Under the pieces are notes generated by a model that was given only the letters and a program-made list of their open reading frames with translations, was not told the origin of the DNA and searched no databases. Source: an uncultured Collinsella sp. (GTDB lineage Bacteria; Actinomycetota; Coriobacteriia; Coriobacteriales; Coriobacteriaceae). From it: a stretch of 39,690 bases of DNA. Below, in pieces: positions 17,156 through 24,915 of this stretch. The position numbers and the translations under genes were made by a program. The DNA is taken from positions 1-39,690 of the forward strand of contig CALHDP010000012.1 in NCBI GenBank assembly GCA_938023085.1, written 5' to 3'. Each line of letters opens with the position of its first letter. Within the stretch, counting starts at the first letter, position 1.

Positions 17156-17163
17156 TGGTACCA
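17156..17163. promoter_or_regulatory. TGGTACCA palindrome upstream of kdgT
   Basis: A perfect 8-bp palindrome lies about 70 bases before the kdgT start, close to a TTTACTGT stretch on the minus strand that may hold the -10. Its TGGT-ACCA form matches the core recognised by FadR-type GntR regulators, including hexuronate regulators (TGGTATACCA). A chance occurrence is possible. Confidence 0.3.
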
Positions 17164-17228
17164 GAAGAAGCAGACCGCCTCGGTGAGAAATTCGATTCGT
17201 TAGGCCGGGACGATAACGCGTCCTGCTC

Positions 17229-17552
17229 CTATACGAGGCTCAAAACGATATAGAACACGATGCCCGAAACGCAGCACCACAACATCGACTTTGTCTTGAT
17301 TGCCACCGCCACGACGCCGGTGGCCGCAATCCAGGGAACCAAGGCAGGCCAGAGTCCCGCGTCGAACGCGCCGGGGTTCACCAAGTCGTTGGCGACCAGC
17401 GCGGCAAAGGCAGCGGGCGGGATATAGCCCAGGGCCTCGGTAATGCGGGGCGACAGGGTCCGCCCGCGCAAGGCGAACGCCGGCGCGATGCGAAAGAACG
17501 CGATAGCAGCCCACGACGACAGCCACAGAACCAAGAACTCGTTAGCGGGCAT
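17229..17552 (-). CDS. azlD: Branched-chain amino acid export protein AzlD
   Basis: This small membrane partner of AzlC has 107 residues with about three to four hydrophobic helices. It contains the family-typical stretch RIAPAFALRGRTLSPRITEAL, followed by YIPPAAFAALV. AzlCD exports branched-chain amino acids and analogues. ATG 17550-17552 was chosen because GAAGAGGTG lies seven bases upstream. ATG 17580-17582 is a longer alternative. The chosen start overlaps azlC by 11 bases, so translation is probably coupled. It is interesting beside a complete Liv importer 12 kb away, but no shared regulator is visible. Confidence 0.9.
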   Translation of the reverse strand: MPANEFLVLWLSSWAAIAFFRIAPAFALRGRTLSPRITEALGYIPPAAFAALVANDLVNPGAFDAGLWPALVPWIAATGVVAVAIKTKSMLWCCVSGIVFYIVLSLV

Positions 17553-18234
17553 CGCGGGCACCTCTTCCGTCAAATACAGCATCGCACGCCAGCGCAATGG
17601 CAATGCCGACCACGACGCTTGCCGGCACGGCAATATTCGCGAGGCCCAAGAACTTGCATACGGCGACGGACACCGCGCCCGAAACCGCCGCGACAACGTT
17701 ACCGCGCGACAGCCGCTGCGAAAAGAGCAGGCAGATAAAGAGCGAGGTGCAGACAAAGGCTGCAATGGCGGTGGGAACATCGACAACGGCGCCGACGATG
17801 GCGCCCATCGTACACGAAACGCCCCATGTTGCGATGAGGATTACGTTGAGCACAAAGGACTCGCGCGGGCCCCAATCCTCCCCTTCAACCAACTTGGCAA
17901 GCGAGATGCCATATGCCTCCTCGGTAAGTGTCGCGGCAACAGCCAGCGTCTGACGCTTCGAGGCACCCCTCAGATGCGGTGCGATCGATGCCGAGTAAAG
18001 CGCAAAGCGCGAGGAGATTGCGGCGACGCTCGCGACGATCGATGCTGCAGGCACACCCGCCAGCCACAGGTTGCAGATCATAAACTGGCCGCTGCCCGTC
18101 ACAAACGTACTGCTTAGAGCAAAGACCATCCAGGGCTCCATTCCCGTCTGCCCCATGATCATTCCGCACGGCGCGCCTATTGCAACATAGGTAAGCATCA
18201 CTGGCCAGACGGTTCTAACGATTTTGAGCACCAT
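17542..18234 (-). CDS. azlC: Branched-chain amino acid permease AzlC
   Basis: This is the large subunit of the AzlCD exporter (230 residues, about five to seven membrane helices). Recognisable parts are the early PVMLTYVAIGAPCGMIM, FVTGSGQFMICNLWLAG and TLTEEAYGISLA, which match the AzlC pattern of a G/A-rich first helix and the conserved T-x-E-x-Y/F. The start was taken at ATG 18232-18234, with AGGATGAG upstream. Twenty-three additional in-frame codons further upstream are charged, not hydrophobic, and lack a site. It is the first gene of a two-gene operon with azlD. Confidence 0.9.
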   Translation of the reverse strand: MVLKIVRTVWPVMLTYVAIGAPCGMIMGQTGMEPWMVFALSSTFVTGSGQFMICNLWLAGVPAASIVASVAAISSRFALYSASIAPHLRGASKRQTLAVAATLTEEAYGISLAKLVEGEDWGPRESFVLNVILIATWGVSCTMGAIVGAVVDVPTAIAAFVCTSLFICLLFSQRLSRGNVVAAVSGAVSVAVCKFLGLANIAVPASVVVGIAIALACDAVFDGRGARDAR

Positions 18235-18360
18235 ACGTTTCTCATCCTGACAAGGTCTCCGAGCCGCATGTAGCGACACGGCAGAATCATCATCCGGCAG
18301 CAACCGAGTTCACCTACAATTGCCACCGGATCGAAAGACACAACTTTTTAGGAAGTCATT

Positions 18361-19173
18361 ATGACAGCTATCGATCGAGACCGGGCGCGCGCGGCCTTCA
18401 AAAGCTACACCGATGCCTACGACGCCACCAACCCACGCATCGCGCTCAAAATCGAGCATACGTACCACGTGGCCGAGGCATGCGATGCCGTAGCGCGCGA
18501 GCAGGGCTGGTCGTCAGAAGATATTGACCTGGCATGGCTTTGCGGCCTGCTACACGATATGGGCCGCTTTGAGCAGCTGAGACGCTGGGACACCTTTAAG
18601 GACGCCGAGAGCATGAGTCATGCGGCGCTGGGCATCGAGGTCCTCTTTGGCGAGAATCCCGCCGATGCACCCGCCACGACAAACATCCGTGACTTTATCG
18701 AAACCGGTGCGCATGACGAGCTCATCCGAGCGAGCATCGCCTATCACAGCGACTTTCGCCTGCCGGCACAACTCGACGAGCGTACACGGTGCTTCTGCGA
18801 TATCGTGCGCGATGGCGACAAGATCGACATTATGCGCACCATCGCCGACAGCACCGTCGATACCATCCTCAAGGTGGATGAGGACGCGTTTCTAGCCAGT
18901 CGCTTCTCGGTACCGATGCTTGCCGCCTTTGACGAGCATCGGTGCGTCGCGCGCGACGAGCGCAACGAGCCGGCGGACTACCTGGTGGGACTCATCTGCT
19001 TTATGTTTGAGCTCGTCTATCCAGCGAGCCGCACGCTGGCGCGCGAGCAGGGCGATATCTACCGCCTGCTCGACGCGCCCTTTGGCATTACGCGGCCCTT
19101 TACCGACCCCGCCACGCAGGCGACTTGGAGCCGCCTTAAGGACGAGATGCGCGACTGGCTGGCGCGCGCCTAG
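18361..19173 (+). CDS. HD-domain phosphohydrolase
   Basis: This is a predicted metal-dependent phosphohydrolase of 270 residues. HD-superfamily residues are clear: His33/His36 in KIEHTYHVAE, the HD pair in LLHDMGRFEQ at about 63-72, His87 in SHAALG, and a later DGDKIDIMR that supplies the final aspartate. The fold is of the kind that cleaves phosphate esters of nucleotides or related small molecules. The substrate is unknown, and nothing ties it to (p)ppGpp. AGGAAG upstream sets the start. It converges on etfA, and the two stop codons share the tetranucleotide CTAG at 19170-19173. Confidence 0.85.
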   Translation: MTAIDRDRARAAFKSYTDAYDATNPRIALKIEHTYHVAEACDAVAREQGWSSEDIDLAWLCGLLHDMGRFEQLRRWDTFKDAESMSHAALGIEVLFGENPADAPATTNIRDFIETGAHDELIRASIAYHSDFRLPAQLDERTRCFCDIVRDGDKIDIMRTIADSTVDTILKVDEDAFLASRFSVPMLAAFDEHRCVARDERNEPADYLVGLICFMFELVYPASRTLAREQGDIYRLLDAPFGITRPFTDPATQATWSRLKDEMRDWLARA

Positions 19174-20375
19174 CGCTCAAGCTGGGCCAGCAGTTCCTCG
19201 ACGACCTCGACGGCATCGCCGACAACCTTGTACTGGGCAGCACCAAAGATGGGGGCATCCGGGTCCTCGTTGATGGCGATAATGCACTCTGCCCCACCGA
19301 TGCCGGCAAGATGCTGGATGGCGCCCGAAACACCGATACTCACGAGAAGCTTGGGCGAAACCGATACGCCGGTCTGGCCAATCTGATGGCGACACTCCAA
19401 CCAGCCGGCCTCCACGACAGGTCGCGTGCAACCAAGCTCGGCTCCCAGAGCCTCGGCGAGCCTTCGCATCAGGGGCAGATTCTTCTTGGAGCCAATGCCG
19501 CGGCCCACCACGACCAAGCGCTCGGCATCGGCGATCGAGGCCTGCTGCCTCCACTCCTCGGCGGGAATCGAGATCTCGACACGAGCCTTAGCATCATCCG
19601 CAAGCGATATCTGGGTGATCGTGCCGGAGCGGTCGTAGTCAAAGTCGGGCGCCTTAAAGATGCCGGGACGAACCGTTGCCATCTGGGGACGATGATTGGG
19701 GCAGACGATGGTGGCCATCAGGTTGCCGCCAAACGCCGGACGCGTCTGTTGCAGCAGCCCCGTCTCCGTATCCATCGAAAGTACGGTGCAGTCAGCCGTA
19801 AGGCCCGTCTGCAAGCGCACGGCAACGCCGGGTGCCAGTTCGCGGCCAAAAGCGGTCGCACCGTATAAGATGGCCTCGGGTTTGCGTTCGGCTACCAAAT
19901 CGCAGATCAAGCGGGCGTAGACCTCCGCATCGTTTTGGCGCAGGCGCTCGTCGCGACAGGCCAGGACTTCGTCGGCGCCCGCGCAAACCAGATGCTCCAG
20001 GTCGCCGAGAGAACCCTCGGGACCCATACCGATCAGTGCCACCAGACGGCAGTCGCGAGCATCGGCAAGCTCGCGGCCCTTGCCCATAAGCTCATAGGCA
20101 ACGGGAGTCACCGTATCGTGCTCGTCGGTCTGCGCGAATACCCAAATGTCTCGATATGCATCAAGGTCCACCGCACCAGCGGCCTCGTCACGCTCGATCG
20201 AGATAGCGTTGACAGGGCAGGCGTCGACGCACCCACCGCATAGGATGCAGCCGTCGGTTACGCGGGCGCATCGGCTGGGTCGCTCGCCTTCCACTACGAT
20301 GCCGCCCGAGGCACAGGCGCGAACGCAGCGACCGCAGCCGATACAGGCTTCGCTATCGATAATCAGTCCGCTCAT
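19170..20375 (-). CDS. etfA: Electron transfer flavoprotein alpha subunit with N-terminal ferredoxin domain
   Basis: This subunit of an Etf moves electrons between a flavin dehydrogenase and ferredoxin or NAD. The 401 residues begin with two complete 4Fe-4S motifs, Cys11-14-17-21 and Cys43-46-49-53 (CILCGGCVDACP). The EtfA N-domain follows. The C-terminal FAD domain is GRGIGSKKNLPLMRRLAEAL, then RHQIGQTGVSVSPKLLVSIGVSGAIQH and AINEDPDAPIF. An iron-sulphur extension on EtfA is known from LctC of the Acetobacterium confurcating lactate dehydrogenase and from related clostridial Etfs. The gene begins right after etfB with no gap and is third in the operon. Its stop overlaps that of the convergent HD gene. 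Confidence 0.93.
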   Translation of the reverse strand: MSGLIIDSEACIGCGRCVRACASGGIVVEGERPSRCARVTDGCILCGGCVDACPVNAISIERDEAAGAVDLDAYRDIWVFAQTDEHDTVTPVAYELMGKGRELADARDCRLVALIGMGPEGSLGDLEHLVCAGADEVLACRDERLRQNDAEVYARLICDLVAERKPEAILYGATAFGRELAPGVAVRLQTGLTADCTVLSMDTETGLLQQTRPAFGGNLMATIVCPNHRPQMATVRPGIFKAPDFDYDRSGTITQISLADDAKARVEISIPAEEWRQQASIADAERLVVVGRGIGSKKNLPLMRRLAEALGAELGCTRPVVEAGWLECRHQIGQTGVSVSPKLLVSIGVSGAIQHLAGIGGAECIIAINEDPDAPIFGAAQYKVVGDAVEVVEELLAQLER

Positions 20376-21191
20376 CTATGCCATCCCCTCGATAATCTTG
20401 GCAAGCTTTGCCGCCTGCTCGGACGCCGTCCCCTCAACGGCCTCGCACGTTTGGTCACGGTCGGGCACAAACGAGCGCACGACCTGTGTCGGCGACCCGG
20501 CAAGACCGCAACGCGCGGGGTCGGCGTTCACGTCGGCGGCACTGACCACGCGCACGTCCGCCTCCTCCGCCGCGCGAATACCGGCAATACTCGGCATACG
20601 CAACTGGCCAATCTCCTTGGCAGTCGTCATCGCGCACGGCATCTCAAGGTACACCGTCTCCTCGCCGGCATCGCATCCGTGAACGAGCGCCAGCGAGCCA
20701 CAGGTCGTAAAGCCCGCGCTCTGCACGCAGCTCACGTCGGTCACGCAGGGAATATCAAAGGCACCGGCAAGCTCGGGACCAATCTGGGCCGTATCGCCAT
20801 CCACCGCCATCTTGCCGCAGATGAGCAGGTCGAAGTCCTCGTCGAGCGCCTCGATGCCGCACTTGAGGGCATAGGTGGTTGCCAGGGTATCGGCACCTGC
20901 AAAGGCGCGATCGGTCAGCAGCAGCGCATCGTCGGCGCCTCGAGCGATGCAGTCGCGCAGCAGCGACTCGGTCGCGGGGATGCCCATCGACACCACCGTC
21001 ACGCGCACATCCATGCCAAAGCCGATAAAGTCGTCCTTCAGCGCCAGCGCGCATTCCAAAGCGCTCGCATCAAAGGGATTAATGACCGCCTGCTTGCCAT
21101 CGCGCACGATGGTATTGGTCTTGGGGTCCATCTTGACCTCGGTGCTGCCCGGCACGGCCTTGACGCACACCACCATATGGAAATCGCTCAT
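20376..21191 (-). CDS. etfB: Electron transfer flavoprotein beta subunit
   Basis: This is the partner of EtfA (271 residues). The N-terminus has VVCVKAVPGSTEVKMDPKTN, the usual VNPFD-like INPFDASALECAL, and AVDGDTAQIGPELAGAFDIP near 130. The last of these is the EtfB stretch that contacts nucleotide (AMP, or the second flavin in bifurcating types). ATG 21189-21191 is chosen because AAAGGGGG is nine bases upstream. GTG at 21195-21197 would overlap the previous stop as GTGA but is too near the site. It is the second gene of the dehydrogenase-etfB-etfA operon. Confidence 0.93.
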   Translation of the reverse strand: MSDFHMVVCVKAVPGSTEVKMDPKTNTIVRDGKQAVINPFDASALECALALKDDFIGFGMDVRVTVVSMGIPATESLLRDCIARGADDALLLTDRAFAGADTLATTYALKCGIEALDEDFDLLICGKMAVDGDTAQIGPELAGAFDIPCVTDVSCVQSAGFTTCGSLALVHGCDAGEETVYLEMPCAMTTAKEIGQLRMPSIAGIRAAEEADVRVVSAADVNADPARCGLAGSPTQVVRSFVPDRDQTCEAVEGTASEQAAKLAKIIEGMA

Positions 21192-21193
21192 CT

Positions 21194-22795
21194 TCACGCG
21201 CCCCCTTTCTGGACGAGCTCATCCAAGAGCTTCTCCGAAAACAGGTTACCGCGACCCAGCTGCCCGGCAGGATCGAGCTGGAGCTTGAGCCGCGCCGACT
21301 CGACCATGGCCTCGTGACCGTACATCGTCTCCAAGAAGCCCGCCTTGATCTTGCCGACGCCGTGTTCTGCGGAGACGGCACCGCCCATGGCCGTGACCTC
21401 GGAAGCCCACTGGGCAAAGAGTTCTGCGCCGCGGCGATAATCCTGTGCATCGCGCGGCAGAATGTTCACATGCAGATGGTTGTTACCGATATGCCCCCAG
21501 GCGGCAGATTCAAGCCCACTTTCCGCCAGCGTGCGGCGATAGAGGGCGATAACATCGGCCAAGTGCGCGTTGGGCACCGACATGTCCGAACCCAGTTTGG
21601 TGATGGTGGGATCCATGCGGCGGCGCTCGTCGATGAGCATGTTGACGCTCTCGGGCACCGCATGGCGGAAGAATCGCTGACACTCGCGATCGACCTCGGT
21701 GCGCGCGACCCATGTCGCATCGTCACTGCCGCCCGCAAGCTCCAGTACCCACCCCAAGTGATACAGCTCCTCAGTCGCCTGGGCTTCGTCGTCGCAGTCG
21801 AGCTCCACGTAGACACAGACCTTGACCTCTTTGTCGAGCGGCGGCAGCGAGGCGAACGCGGTCGACCGCTCACGCTGACGACGCAGGATATCCAGGGCGC
21901 CCGCATCGAAATATTCGATGGCAGCCGCGTGGGACAGGACGGGACGCACAGAATCGGTGAAGGACACGGCCTTGTCTTCGCTGTCAAAGAAACAGCTCAC
22001 GCCCCAAACGACCGCAGGCGCCGCCTGCAGGGCAATCTCGAGCTCGGTGATGACACCGATTGTGCCACACGCACCGATAAACAGATCGATGGCATCCATA
22101 TCGTCAGCAACGAAATAGCCCGAAGCATTTTTGGTCTTGGGCATGGTGTAGTCGGGAAGGTCGAGCTCGAGCGCGCGGCCCTCTGCCGTCACGAGCGACA
22201 GGTGGCGGCCCTGGGCAAAAGCCTCGCCGCGCTGAAGCTCAAGCAAATCGCCATCAGCCAGTGCGACGTGGAGTCCCGTGATATGTGGGCGCATGGGACC
22301 GTAGGCGTAGCTGCGGGCACCAGAGGCGTTACATGCCGCCATGCCGCCCAGACAGGCAGACGTCTCGGTGGGATCGGTGGGAAAGAACCGCTCGGGGGCC
22401 TCTTGGAACTCCTCGTAGGCCTCAAGCGATGTCTGGTCCCAACCAGCAGTCGGCAGCACCTTCTTGCTCAGCTGCTTGCGCAGCTCCGAGAGCACAACGC
22501 CCGGCTCCACGCGCAGCAGAAATTGGCCTTGCTCATCGCGGCGAAGGCCCAAGTAGCGATTCATACGGGAAGTATTGAGGATATGCCCGCCGTGGGGCAC
22601 GGCACCGGCGGCAAGGCCGGTTCGGGCGCCCTGAACCGTTACCGGGACACGCTCGGCATGGAGCTTTTCCAAAATGGCACGGACCTCGTCTTCCGTTGTC
22701 GGAAACGAGATGCTCGAGGCCTCGCCCGATGCGCGAGACTCATCGCGACCATACTCTTCGAACTCGTCGGTGAAGGGTTTGATGGTTGCAGACAC
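21194..22795 (-). CDS. FAD-linked 2-hydroxyacid dehydrogenase (GlcD/LctD type)
   Basis: This flavoprotein oxidises a 2-hydroxyacid such as lactate or glycolate (533 residues). The FAD-binding PCMH half has VPVTVQGARTGLAAGAVP at about 51-68, then GGMAACNASGARSYAYGPMR and FIGACGTIGVITELEI. The FAD-oxidase C half has GHIGNNHLHVN and AEHGVGKIKAGF and ends DPAGQLGRGNLF. Position directly before etfBA with an iron-sulphur EtfA is the arrangement of electron-confurcating lactate dehydrogenase (lctD with lctB/lctC). In that enzyme, lactate oxidation by NAD is driven by reduced ferredoxin. Substrate and direction are inferred from context. A GTG start with AAAGGGGGAG five bases upstream is well supported. 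Confidence 0.88.
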   Translation of the reverse strand: MSATIKPFTDEFEEYGRDESRASGEASSISFPTTEDEVRAILEKLHAERVPVTVQGARTGLAAGAVPHGGHILNTSRMNRYLGLRRDEQGQFLLRVEPGVVLSELRKQLSKKVLPTAGWDQTSLEAYEEFQEAPERFFPTDPTETSACLGGMAACNASGARSYAYGPMRPHITGLHVALADGDLLELQRGEAFAQGRHLSLVTAEGRALELDLPDYTMPKTKNASGYFVADDMDAIDLFIGACGTIGVITELEIALQAAPAVVWGVSCFFDSEDKAVSFTDSVRPVLSHAAAIEYFDAGALDILRRQRERSTAFASLPPLDKEVKVCVYVELDCDDEAQATEELYHLGWVLELAGGSDDATWVARTEVDRECQRFFRHAVPESVNMLIDERRRMDPTITKLGSDMSVPNAHLADVIALYRRTLAESGLESAAWGHIGNNHLHVNILPRDAQDYRRGAELFAQWASEVTAMGGAVSAEHGVGKIKAGFLETMYGHEAMVESARLKLQLDPAGQLGRGNLFSEKLLDELVQKGGA

Positions 22796-22979
22796 GCGAA
22801 CTCCCCCTTTAGCTAACTACAGTGTTTGCAGGGAGATGTTACCGCATCGTTTCGTCGACGTGTTCGAGACCGTCTCCATAATTGGCGATTTTTACGTTCG
22901 TGCAATTCGGCGAGCGGCTTGATTTCCTCGACAGACGATGCTTTTGACACATATGGCCCCGCCGTCGCCGACCGCGCGA

Positions 22980-23008
22980 TTGTCGCTTGAAAAAAGTTGG
23001 AGTATTTT
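22980..23008 (+). promoter_or_regulatory. Candidate promoter for the surface-protein locus
   Basis: TTGTCG (22980-22985) lies 17 bases before TATTTT (23003-23008). Each matches four of six consensus bases, in an AT-rich patch. Transcription from here would give a leader of about 125 bases. Confidence 0.4.
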
Positions 23009-23040
23009 TTGCCGCCTTTTACCTGCGGAGACACCAATCC

Positions 23041-23120
23041 GTCAAGCATTTGGTCAGAAATTGGTCAAGTATCGGCTGATACCGTCGGCGTCGACAGCCA
23101 AAACCGATAGAAGTTTTGGC
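23041..23120 (+). promoter_or_regulatory. Structured leader with spaced TTGGTCA repeats
   Basis: TTGGTCA occurs at 23050-23056 and 23061-23067, exactly 11 bases apart. GTATC-GGCT-GATAC (23069-23082) forms a small hairpin. GCCAAAAC / GTTTTGGC (23097-23104 / 23113-23120) forms a perfect 8-bp hairpin nine bases before the ribosome-binding site. The rest of the 22796-23140 gap shows no gene; it carries the dehydrogenase start region on the minus strand. Confidence 0.45.
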
Positions 23121-23140
23121 CCAGAAGCAGGGAGGTTCCC

Positions 23141-23437
23141 ATGGCATATTACTGGCCCCAGTACGGCATCGCCATCGAAGTCGACGACGATCCCCATCTC
23201 CTGCCTTTCGACGAAGAGGCATTCCCCGATACGACGGTCTACCACGTTACCACCGATGTGATCTGCGACCCCGAGTCGTTCTCGGCGCTCGCCCACCACA
23301 TCGCGCATATCCACGACATCGAGCTCCCTCCCGACTTCGAAGAGCTCGTCTACTCGCGCCGCCTGATGCTTCACATGCTCTTTGGAGCGGACCCGTCCAC
23401 CTTTGCGCGCATCTATACCGCCAAGGATGCCGCATGA
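23141..23437 (+). CDS. Small acidic protein of unknown function
   Basis: I do not recognise a family. The 98 residues are acidic, soluble and lack a signal peptide or cysteines. The N-terminus, MAYYWPQYGIAIEVDDDPH, and the later HHIAHIHDIELPPDFEELVY are distinctive. GGGAGG eight bases before ATG supports translation. It overlaps the next gene through ATGA, so the two are probably co-translated. It opens a five-gene plus-strand run whose other members are membrane or secreted proteins, so it may regulate or assist that surface locus. Confidence 0.75.
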   Translation: MAYYWPQYGIAIEVDDDPHLLPFDEEAFPDTTVYHVTTDVICDPESFSALAHHIAHIHDIELPPDFEELVYSRRLMLHMLFGADPSTFARIYTAKDAA

Positions 23438-23943
23438 GCGCGAAGAAGCCACCCCACTTTGCAGGCCTGGGTCGTCGCAAGAAGCTCATCGTTGCCTGCT
23501 TGGCCATCGTCTGTGCCCTTGTCGCCGTAGGACTATACGTTTGGCAGTCGCAGCCCGTACCCGAGGCGGGCGCTTCGGTTACGACGGCCGAGGGCAAAAC
23601 GCGCCAGGAAATCCAAGATGAGCTCGACGCCATCGTCCGCGACAACATGATGACGATTTCGGTCGCGCCGGTCGCTCAGCTGCAGGAGGACGGCAAACTG
23701 CGCGTCAACGTGCAAAACGTCCAAGACAATAAATTTCCCCAGCGATTCCGCGTCATCCAAAACGACGAGACCATGTACGAATCCGGTGTGGTCGAGACCG
23801 GCAAGACAATCGAGACGTGCCCCGCCGGCGACATCAAAGAAGGCGAGGCGTACATCGAGATCCAGGCACTCGATGCAAAGACCCTCGACAGCCACGGCAA
23901 TCCGACACGTGTCAAGGTACGGGTTGAGCAAACCGAGAACTAG
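23434..23943 (+). CDS. Membrane-anchored extracellular protein of unknown function
   Basis: This 169-residue protein has a basic N-terminus (GLGRRKK), one hydrophobic helix at about 18-38 (LIVACLAIVCALVAVGLYVW) and an exported hydrophilic remainder. The external part looks like a small beta-rich domain: ISVAPVAQLQEDGKLRVNVQN, then RFRVIQNDETMYESGVVETGK and a final RVKVRVEQTEN. It starts within the previous stop (ATGA). I cannot name the domain. Similar short anchored proteins accompany secreted beta-sandwich proteins in Gram-positive surface loci, which fits the next genes. Confidence 0.75.
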   Translation: MSAKKPPHFAGLGRRKKLIVACLAIVCALVAVGLYVWQSQPVPEAGASVTTAEGKTRQEIQDELDAIVRDNMMTISVAPVAQLQEDGKLRVNVQNVQDNKFPQRFRVIQNDETMYESGVVETGKTIETCPAGDIKEGEAYIEIQALDAKTLDSHGNPTRVKVRVEQTEN

Positions 23944-24032
23944 CCTTCCGGCCGACACGGCACCGCATGCAATTCACCAGCATTCGTCCAATCATCGCGG
24001 GGACGGCCCGCGGCGAATAGAAAGGAACGACC

Positions 24033-24632
24033 ATGGACATCACCAGGAACATGAACGGAGTCAGAGCGCTCGTCGTGGGCACAGGGCTCGCGCTCGCGCT
24101 CGCAATGGGCGCCGCCCCGACGCCAGCTATGGCAGCCGGGCGCGTTGGAACCACGAAGGTAATGGTCAGGACCGAGATCGACAACGTTGAGTTCAAAGTT
24201 CCGACGGTTATTCCCTTCGTCGCCAAGGCCGACGGCACGCTTCAGGGCCCCTCAGAAGACGCGACCACCATCGACAATCATTCGGCCTACGGCATCCATG
24301 TCACCAACATGAAGATCGACGCCATGAACACCTGGACCATTGCCGCCGACGCCAAGGCCGGAACCGCGCAGAACTCCATCGACTTTAAGGTCGGCCCCGA
24401 CGGCGCGCTCCAGAACGCCAGCGCCGCCGCGCAAGGGACGGGCCTCGATCTTTCCAAGAATGCAGCCTTCGACATGGGCTACCAGGGCATTGCCGGCGGC
24501 ACGGACAAAATCAAGCTCAAGACAAGCGGAAACGTCGCCCGCGTCACGCGCGACATCTTCCGCGTAACCGGCGAAGGCGATCAGGTTGCGACGATCACCT
24601 GGACGGTCGAGCCCGGTGCGCACACGGCATAA
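24033..24632 (+). CDS. Secreted surface protein with beta-sandwich character
   Basis: The 199 residues start with a signal peptide (hydrophobic GLALALAMGAA, likely cut after PAMAA near 35). The mature part begins GRVGTTKVMVRTEIDNVEFKVP and has repeated polar strands such as ATTIDNHSAYGIHVTNMKID. It ends QVATITWTVEP. The layout of strands, with an NTW motif and a final TITWTV, recalls the WxL or TasA/camelysin-like surface proteins. The match is by impression only. AGAAAGG upstream sets the start. The gene overlaps the following LAxTG gene by 17 bases. Confidence 0.75.
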   Translation: MDITRNMNGVRALVVGTGLALALAMGAAPTPAMAAGRVGTTKVMVRTEIDNVEFKVPTVIPFVAKADGTLQGPSEDATTIDNHSAYGIHVTNMKIDAMNTWTIAADAKAGTAQNSIDFKVGPDGALQNASAAAQGTGLDLSKNAAFDMGYQGIAGGTDKIKLKTSGNVARVTRDIFRVTGEGDQVATITWTVEPGAHTA

Positions 24633-24897
24633 GGCCGTCGCCCTGGCCGCCGCCGTCAGCATCCTAGCGTTTGGGCCAGCCATGGCCTTTGCCCAGCAAG
24701 AACAGGCGCAGGCCGCCACGCAAGTGACGGTCGACCTCTCGGAGCTCGACCGCGGCGACCGCGAGGAACCGTTGGCGCAGACAGGCGACAGACGATGGCT
24801 CTTGGCAGCAGGCGCCACAGCAGCAGGCGCGGGAACCGCCGGCCTCGGTCTGCACATCAAACGCAGCCAGAAACAAAACACGGACAGGCCGCACTAA
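24616..24897 (+). CDS. Small sortase-anchored (LAxTG) cell-wall protein
   Basis: This tiny surface protein has 93 residues. It has a signal peptide (VALAAAVSILAFGPAMAFA), a mature stub of only about 25 residues, and then a sorting signal: LAQTG at 53-57, a hydrophobic span (WLLAAGATAAGAGTAGLGLHI) and a basic tail KRSQKQ. LAxTG is the motif of class E sortases of high-GC Gram-positives. GTG 24616-24618 is chosen because it gives a normal signal-peptide n-region (RTRHK). TTG at 24586 is an alternative with GAAGG upstream. It overlaps the previous gene by 17 bases and precedes the next by 18. It may be a cell-wall anchor module partnering the secreted proteins beside it. Confidence 0.75.
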   Translation: MRTRHKAVALAAAVSILAFGPAMAFAQQEQAQAATQVTVDLSELDRGDREEPLAQTGDRRWLLAAGATAAGAGTAGLGLHIKRSQKQNTDRPH

Positions 24898-24915
24898 ATT
24901 AGCTAAGGAGACCCC

